30,265 nucleotides of DNA from a virus. The notes below the pieces were generated by a model. The model had not been told where the DNA came from, did no database searches, and saw only the letters and a program-made list of their open reading frames with translations. Numbering within the stretch: position 1 is the stretch's first letter; every line of letters begins with the position of its first letter. Position numbers and translations under genes: made by a program. Shown piece after piece: positions 26,530-30,265 of the stretch. The stretch is from the IMG/VR virus record IMGVR_UViG_3300034021_000868, positions 1-30,265 of that record; one strand, written 5' to 3'.

Positions 26530-27327
26530 ACGTTAGGAACTTACTATTATCACGAAATTATTAGAAGAACTGTTATCTCCTTTGGTACGTTATTTAATGA
26601 TATCAATATTCGCCATAAAGATTCTTCTGGAGATAGTATCAGTCAGATAAAAGTTCCTTTAGCATATGGTCCTATGCAAAAATTCCTTGCTAGGATTGAA
26701 CAGCAATCAGAATTGAATAAACCAATTGCAATGACTCTACCTCGAATGTCGTTTGAAATGACATCAATTCAATATGATGCAACAAGGAAATCTGGAGTAG
26801 CACAAACTTTTAAAGCACAAGAAGGAAATAATTTAAAAAAAGTTTATCTTCCAGTCCCATATAATATTGGGTTTCAATTAAATTTGATGAGTAAGATTCA
26901 AGATGACGCATTGCAAGTAGTAGAGCAAATATTACCTTATTTTCAACCAGCATTCACATTAACTGTTGATTTAATTGATTCTATAGGAGAAAAAAGAGAT
27001 ATCCCAGTTGTTCTTGATAATGTCTCATTCACTGATGACTATGAAGGAGATTTTTCAACAAGAAGAATATTAATCTATACTTTTAATTTCACCGCTAAAA
27101 CTTATCTCTTCGGTCCAATTGCAGAGAACAGCGATGGTCTCATTCGCAAGGTTCAAGTTGATTATTATACTGGTACAGATACTCAGACTGCTAAGAGAGA
27201 AATGAGATATACTGTAACTCCAGATCCAATTGATGCTGCTCCCGATGATGATTTTGGATTTAATGAATCTATTGAAATGTTCTTTGATGGAAAAGAATTT
27301 AGTCCTACAAGACAAACTGATATTTGA
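26530..27327 (+). CDS. 15: tail sheath stabiliser and completion protein gp15 (start codon abnormal)
   Basis: The frame reads TLGTYYYHEIIRRTVISFGT from 26530, then LFNDINIRH, closely parallel to T4 gp15 (MFGYFYNSSFRRYATLMGDL, FSNIQIKR). Further matches are KVPLAYGPMQKFLARIEQ, LPRMSFEMTSIQYD, VVEQILPYFQP (T4 IVEQILPYFQP) and the GLIRK region near residue 200. gp15 forms a ring that ends the tail tube and sheath and binds the neck. The codon where family members are expected to have ATG is ACG (26530-26532). No ATG, GTG or TTG lies between it and the in-frame TGA at 26509. The next ATG (26674) would delete 48 conserved residues. From ACG the protein is 265 residues, near T4's 272. Identity is secure; the start is not. 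Initiation at ACG, at upstream ATA/ATC, or a loss of function are the options. Confidence 0.85.
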   Translation, partial: TLGTYYYHEIIRRTVISFGTLFNDINIRHKDSSGDSISQIKVPLAYGPMQKFLARIEQQSELNKPIAMTLPRMSFEMTSIQYDATRKSGVAQTFKAQEGNNLKKVYLPVPYNIGFQLNLMSKIQDDALQVVEQILPYFQPAFTLTVDLIDSIGEKRDIPVVLDNVSFTDDYEGDFSTRRILIYTFNFTAKTYLFGPIAENSDGLIRKVQVDYYTGTDTQTAKREMRYTVTPDPIDAAPDDDFGFNESIEMFFDGKEFSPTRQTDI

Positions 27328-27333
27328 TAAATT

Positions 27334-27756
27334 ATGAAAAATAATTATGATGGTTTAGATGCCTCTTTAAATATAGAGAGCAGCATTGTAGAAGTAGAAA
27401 AAGACAAGGGTGATTTAAATATCACTCCTTTAAAGACTGATGATATTAAAAAAGATTATGAGTACACACGTGCAAATTTATATTCATTGATTGAAAAGGG
27501 GCAAGAGGCAATCAATGGAATTATGGAACTTGCCGGAGAAGGTGGCAGTCCAAGAGCATATGAAGTTGCTGGGCAACTTATTAAGAGTGTTGGAGATGTA
27601 ACAGATAAACTTATTGATTTGCAGAAGAAATTAAAAGATGTGGAAGAAGATACTGTAAAAACAACTAATAATGTTACTAATAATGCGGTGTTTGTTGGTT
27701 CTACATCTGAACTTTCAAAATTACTCAAACAAGGTTTTCTAAATAATAAAGAGTAA
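27334..27756 (+). CDS. 16: terminase small subunit gp16
   Basis: The protein has 140 residues; T4 gp16 has 164. The small terminase forms a ring that recognises concatemeric DNA and stimulates the gp17 ATPase/nuclease. Seen here: DDIKKDYEYTRANLYSLIEK (about residues 36-55), parallel to T4 EDDYGVVRRNMHFQQ; the GGSPRAYEVAGQLIKSVGDV helix (about 70-89), parallel to ADSPRHMEVFATLMGQM; a coiled-coil-like segment DKLIDLQKKLKDVEED; and the C-terminal NNAVFVGSTSELSKLLKQ, matching T4 QNATVFMGSPTELMDEI. It starts six bases after gp15. The large subunit gp17 would be expected close by but is not in the window; three other genes follow instead. Confidence 0.9.
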   Translation: MKNNYDGLDASLNIESSIVEVEKDKGDLNITPLKTDDIKKDYEYTRANLYSLIEKGQEAINGIMELAGEGGSPRAYEVAGQLIKSVGDVTDKLIDLQKKLKDVEEDTVKTTNNVTNNAVFVGSTSELSKLLKQGFLNNKE

Positions 27757-27768
27757 ACATATAGTTTA

Positions 27769-29526
27769 ATGAGTTGGTCTGACAAATATAAAAGATCAAT
27801 AAACTGTGATTCCCCAAAAGGGTTTTCTCAACGTGCTCACTGTGCTGCTCGTAATAAAAGAGCAAAGGGTGAACCAACAAAATCAAAATCACCTTTTAAT
27901 GAAATGCATGAAGTAAAATCTCATAAGTCGGTTGAACAAATTGCAAAGAAACATCGTCTTGAAGTTTCTTTCATAAAGAATCAACTTAAAATGGGAATTC
28001 CTATCGAGCACGAACATACAAAAGATAAAGATCTTGCTACTGATATTGCTCTTCAACATCTTGATGAAATTCCAGATTATTATACTCGGTTGAAAAAAAT
28101 GGAAGCAGATGCTAAAAAGCATCATAAAAAGTTTAAAGATGTAAAGGAAGAAACTACATCAGGTGATGAAGGTCTTCATGATTGGTTTAATAAATCAAAA
28201 TCTTCTGATGGTAAAAAAGGTTGGGTTCAACTTGGTGGTAAGTGGGCAGGTAAACCCTGTGCTCGTCAACCAGGGCAAACTTCTACACCAAAATGTGGTA
28301 GTTCTAAAATGAAAAGATCACTTTCAAAAGATGAAGAAGAAACAGCAAGAAGAAGAAAAAATCGTTTAGATCCAAATCAACCAGAAAAAACTGGCGGTGC
28401 CAAACCAACAAACGTAAGAACAGAAGAAATGGATTTGCAGGAAGTTAAAGACAAACCAGGAAAAAGTAGCGGTAAAAAAGATGCTTGCTACAATAAGGTT
28501 AAGTCTAGATATGATGTTTGGCCAAGTGCATATGCATCGGGAGCACTAGTCAAGTGTCGTAAAGTTGGTGCTGCAAATTGGGGAACAAAATCTGAGGAAA
28601 TGCAAATGATTAGATACTGTCCAAAATGCCAAAAAGACGAAACCCGTGATGAATGCAAATATGGACCAAAATATTGGGACATGTTTTCAATTCCATCAAC
28701 ATTAACACCAAATCAATTAAAATATAATATTGCTACTGTTCACCCAGCAAATGAAGAAAAGGATCACGAGTATTCAATGGCTCGTTCTGAACTTTCCACA
28801 ATCATTGCTGCGGCAAAGAGATTAAAGAAGAAAATGAAAGGTGAAGGTAATATTGAAGCGTGGGTTCAATCAAAAATTACTAAGGCAGCAGATTATATTG
28901 ATGCTGCAGCAGATTATATTGATAGTGGTCAGGGTAAAGTTGATGAAGAATGTTGGGATGGATATGAACAACAAGGAATGAAGAAGAAAGGTAATAAAGT
29001 AGTTCCCAACTGTGTTAAAAAAGAAGGATATTCGAATTGGAGAGATGAATTAGAACAACTTGATGAAAATCCAATAGCTGCTGGTGCTGCTTTGGGAATC
29101 GCTGCTGGGGGTGCTTATATTGCTAAGAAAGCATATGACGCAGCACAACAAATTAAGAAAAATAGAGAAGAAAAGTTAAAACAAGCAGGTCTTCAAATGA
29201 ATTCTTATGAAACAGAGTATGAATTAGTTGAATATTCAAACTGGAGAGAAGAAATTAATTTATCTGAAGACTGGCAATCAGTGAATCGTAAAGATAAGAC
29301 TGATGGTTTAAGTCAAAAAGCAGTAGATGCTTATCGTCGTGAGAATCCTGGTTCAAAACTTCAGACTGCGGTAACTGAAAAGAATCCAACAGGTAAAAGA
29401 GCAGGTCGTCGTAAAAATTTTTGCAGCAGAATGAAAGGAATGAAATCCAAACTCACTTCAGCAAAAACTGCAAGAGATCCAGATTCAAGAATTAACAAAG
29501 CACTTCGTCGTTGGAACTGTAATTAA
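27769..29526 (+). CDS. mosaic protein of small basic/Cys-rich modules (585 aa), function unknown
   Basis: No single function is recognised. Modules in order: residues 1-34, Cys/His basic opening (MSWSDKYKRSINCDSPKGFS); 46-112, HEVKSHKSVEQIAKKH through EHEHT to PDYYTRLKKME (resembles DUF5661-type); 134-182, GLHDWFNKS, GWVQLGGKWAGKPCARQPGQ and a CGSSKMKR end; 234-272, KKDACYNKVKSRYDVWPSAY with CRKVGAANWG (resembles DUF5872-type); 284-296, CPKC and a third Cys; 336-388, ARSELSTIIAAAKRL and an ADYID repeat; 395-415, CWDGYEQQGMKKKG with VVPNC; 434-452, an Ala/Gly-rich hydrophobic helix; 513-585, GLSQKAVDAYRRENPG and RAGRRKNFCSRMKGMKSK ending RINKALRRWNC (resembles DUF6321-type). YSNWRxE occurs twice (421, 489). 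The DUF names are from memory. Such modules recur in marine phage proteins. Its position after gp16 suggests a late, possibly capsid-internal or DNA-binding protein; this is inference. Confidence 0.72.
   Translation: MSWSDKYKRSINCDSPKGFSQRAHCAARNKRAKGEPTKSKSPFNEMHEVKSHKSVEQIAKKHRLEVSFIKNQLKMGIPIEHEHTKDKDLATDIALQHLDEIPDYYTRLKKMEADAKKHHKKFKDVKEETTSGDEGLHDWFNKSKSSDGKKGWVQLGGKWAGKPCARQPGQTSTPKCGSSKMKRSLSKDEEETARRRKNRLDPNQPEKTGGAKPTNVRTEEMDLQEVKDKPGKSSGKKDACYNKVKSRYDVWPSAYASGALVKCRKVGAANWGTKSEEMQMIRYCPKCQKDETRDECKYGPKYWDMFSIPSTLTPNQLKYNIATVHPANEEKDHEYSMARSELSTIIAAAKRLKKKMKGEGNIEAWVQSKITKAADYIDAAADYIDSGQGKVDEECWDGYEQQGMKKKGNKVVPNCVKKEGYSNWRDELEQLDENPIAAGAALGIAAGGAYIAKKAYDAAQQIKKNREEKLKQAGLQMNSYETEYELVEYSNWREEINLSEDWQSVNRKDKTDGLSQKAVDAYRRENPGSKLQTAVTEKNPTGKRAGRRKNFCSRMKGMKSKLTSAKTARDPDSRINKALRRWNCN
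28885..28923 (+). repeat. 18-base direct repeat (AADYID coding)
   Basis: GCAGCAGATTATATTGAT occurs perfectly at 28885-28902 and 28906-28923, separated by one GCT codon, giving AADYID-A-AADYID. Identity at synonymous sites suggests recent duplication or gene conversion within the module. Confidence 0.85.
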
Positions 29527-29527
29527 A

Positions 29528-29836
29528 ATGAAATCATTTCAACAGTTTATTTCAGAGAGCATCAATATTGCCGGAGATTTCAATGGAAATCTTTATATGA
29601 ATGCATCTCAACCAGAGACGGCAAATGAATCTTTTCTTGCTGATGTAGTTTGGCAAGGAAGACTATATCGTATGGAAGTTGAAGGTAGGATGATGGATAA
29701 AAATGAATTAGCAGAGCAACTACAAAGAGAATATCCTGGTGCAATTGTTCATAATATTTACCCAGCAACATCAAATTCTTTAAAAATTAAAGACGCACAA
29801 CGATATAGACCAGAAAGATTATCTTGGAGTGATTGA
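29528..29836 (+). CDS. conserved-looking small protein (102 aa), unknown function
   Basis: The protein has 102 residues and starts one base after the upstream stop (TAAAATG). The opening MKSFQQFISESINIAGDFNG is a pattern shared by many small late proteins of marine T4-like phages (an MKSFxQFIxE head), but I know no assigned function. A central VWQGRLYRMEVEG (about residues 41-53) is followed by a charged helix with MMDKNELAEQLQREYPGA (about 55-72). There is no signal peptide or membrane helix. The N-terminal FQQFISES echoes segments used as cleavable propeptides in some T4-like head proteins, but I see no clear prohead protease site. It lies between the mosaic protein and another structural-looking gene. 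Confidence 0.72.
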   Translation: MKSFQQFISESINIAGDFNGNLYMNASQPETANESFLADVVWQGRLYRMEVEGRMMDKNELAEQLQREYPGAIVHNIYPATSNSLKIKDAQRYRPERLSWSD

Positions 29837-29839
29837 TTT

Positions 29840-30265
29840 ATGGCACAATTTAATAAAAATGAACAGGACTTTCTGAATCAAGAAAGGACCCTTTTTGAAG
29901 TCAATATGATTGCCAATAAGAATGGCGAAGTAGTTACTATTGATAATCCATTTCCAGTCACAGGAACAGTATCAATTTCTACAACATCATCAGCATCTGT
30001 TACATTTCCACCAATAGCAACCGATGCATTTGGTCGTTTAAGAACTTCAAGTCCATTAACACTTTTTGATAGCTCCCACAGATACAAGGACAATAATCTT
30101 TGGAGTGGTTTAGTTGTAGGAACTGGTTCAACAGTTGGATTTGTAACTGCACAAGGTTTAGTCAATATTAGTATAGGAACTACTGCTGGATGTTCTGTGA
30201 TTAGGGAAACCACAAAAGTATTCTCTTATCAACCAGGAAAATCATTACAGGTATTGAATACATTT
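29840..30265 (+). CDS. structural/fibre-like protein, 3' truncated by the window edge
   Basis: The frame opens at ATG 29840, three bases after the upstream stop, and runs open to the last base (142 codons). The N-terminus FNKNEQDFLNQERTLFEVNM, followed by NKNGEVVT and NPFPVTG, and the segment TDAFGRLRTSSPLTLFDSSH (about residues 54-73), then IRETTKVFSYQPGKSLQVLN (about 120-139), form a pattern I recognise from structural proteins of cyanophages and pelagiphages. These often have a beta-rich jelly-roll-like domain after FGRLR. Its function is not established. Attachment to the tail or capsid surface is plausible from the Ser/Thr/Gly-rich composition. A minus-strand ORF in the same place is a shadow. 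Confidence 0.8.
   Translation, partial: MAQFNKNEQDFLNQERTLFEVNMIANKNGEVVTIDNPFPVTGTVSISTTSSASVTFPPIATDAFGRLRTSSPLTLFDSSHRYKDNNLWSGLVVGTGSTVGFVTAQGLVNISIGTTAGCSVIRETTKVFSYQPGKSLQVLNTF

Noticed and set aside
26503-26530. gp15 starting at ATG 26503 with TGA readthrough
   Set aside because: The frame reads ATG TTT TGA before entering gp15. Readthrough would be required and nothing supports it; the ATG is also within the HNH reading frame region.
26674-27327. gp15 starting at the first ATG of its frame (217 aa)
   Set aside because: Conserved gp15 sequence continues 48 codons upstream of this Met, so it is an internal residue; the gene was extended to 26530 with the start marked as abnormal.
27456-27785. 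109-aa minus-strand ORF
   Set aside because: It is fully antisense to the well-supported gp16 gene; no minus-strand gene has independent support anywhere in the window.
1-30265. tRNA genes, CRISPR arrays, insertion sequences, integrase or attachment sites
   Set aside because: None was seen. Repeats are within coding sequences and reflect protein modules; there are no regular spacer arrays, and gaps are too short for tRNA genes.

Overview
The window is a stretch of the late structural region of a T4-like (Straboviridae-type) myovirus. It is most likely a cyanophage of marine Synechococcus or Prochlorococcus. The evidence is gene content and order: genes resembling T4 gp25, gp6, gp7, gp8, gp13, gp14, gp15 and gp16 run in T4 order on one strand. 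The DNA is AT-rich, T4-type late promoters (TATAAATA) sit at gene junctions, and a speD-type metabolic gene, known from marine cyanomyoviruses, lies at the left edge. No database search was possible; identities rest on motifs and remembered T4 sequences.

Layout. Positions 1-168 hold the 3' end of an S-adenosylmethionine decarboxylase gene. A hairpin-rich gap and an 80-residue conserved-looking small protein follow. The baseplate block is gp25 (509-910), gp6 (912-2858), a giant 3583-residue gp7-like protein (2860-13611), an enlarged gp8 (13644-15242), a 2397-residue DUF4815-type baseplate or fibre protein (15246-22439) and two small overlapping genes. A late promoter then starts a tightly coupled TAATG-linked block: a 113-residue structural protein, a 181-residue repetitive fibre-like protein in the place of T4 wac, gp13 and an enlarged gp14. 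Next come a perfect late promoter, a frameshifted HNH homing endonuclease and gp15, whose expected start codon reads ACG instead of ATG. The small terminase gp16 follows, then a 585-residue mosaic of small basic and Cys-rich modules, a 102-residue small protein, and the 5' part of another structural-looking gene that runs off the right edge.

How the genes work together. The wedge genes (25, 6, 7, 8) build the baseplate arms, and the large DUF4815 protein probably forms the outer baseplate or fibre layer. gp13 and gp14 form the neck, gp15 caps the tail tube and sheath, and gp16 recognises DNA for packaging. The large subunit gp17 is not in the window.

Most unusual points. (1) A homing endonuclease gene is inserted at the gp14/gp15 boundary, carries a one-base homopolymer frameshift, and leaves gp15 without a normal start codon. 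(2) A short GxGY repeat module has expanded gp7, gp8, gp14 and the 2397-residue protein relative to T4, and in gp14 it carries a GC-rich patch. (3) The giant gp7-like protein appears to match T4 gp7 only through its own N-terminus, and is extended by several repeat families plus a YHYH domain.
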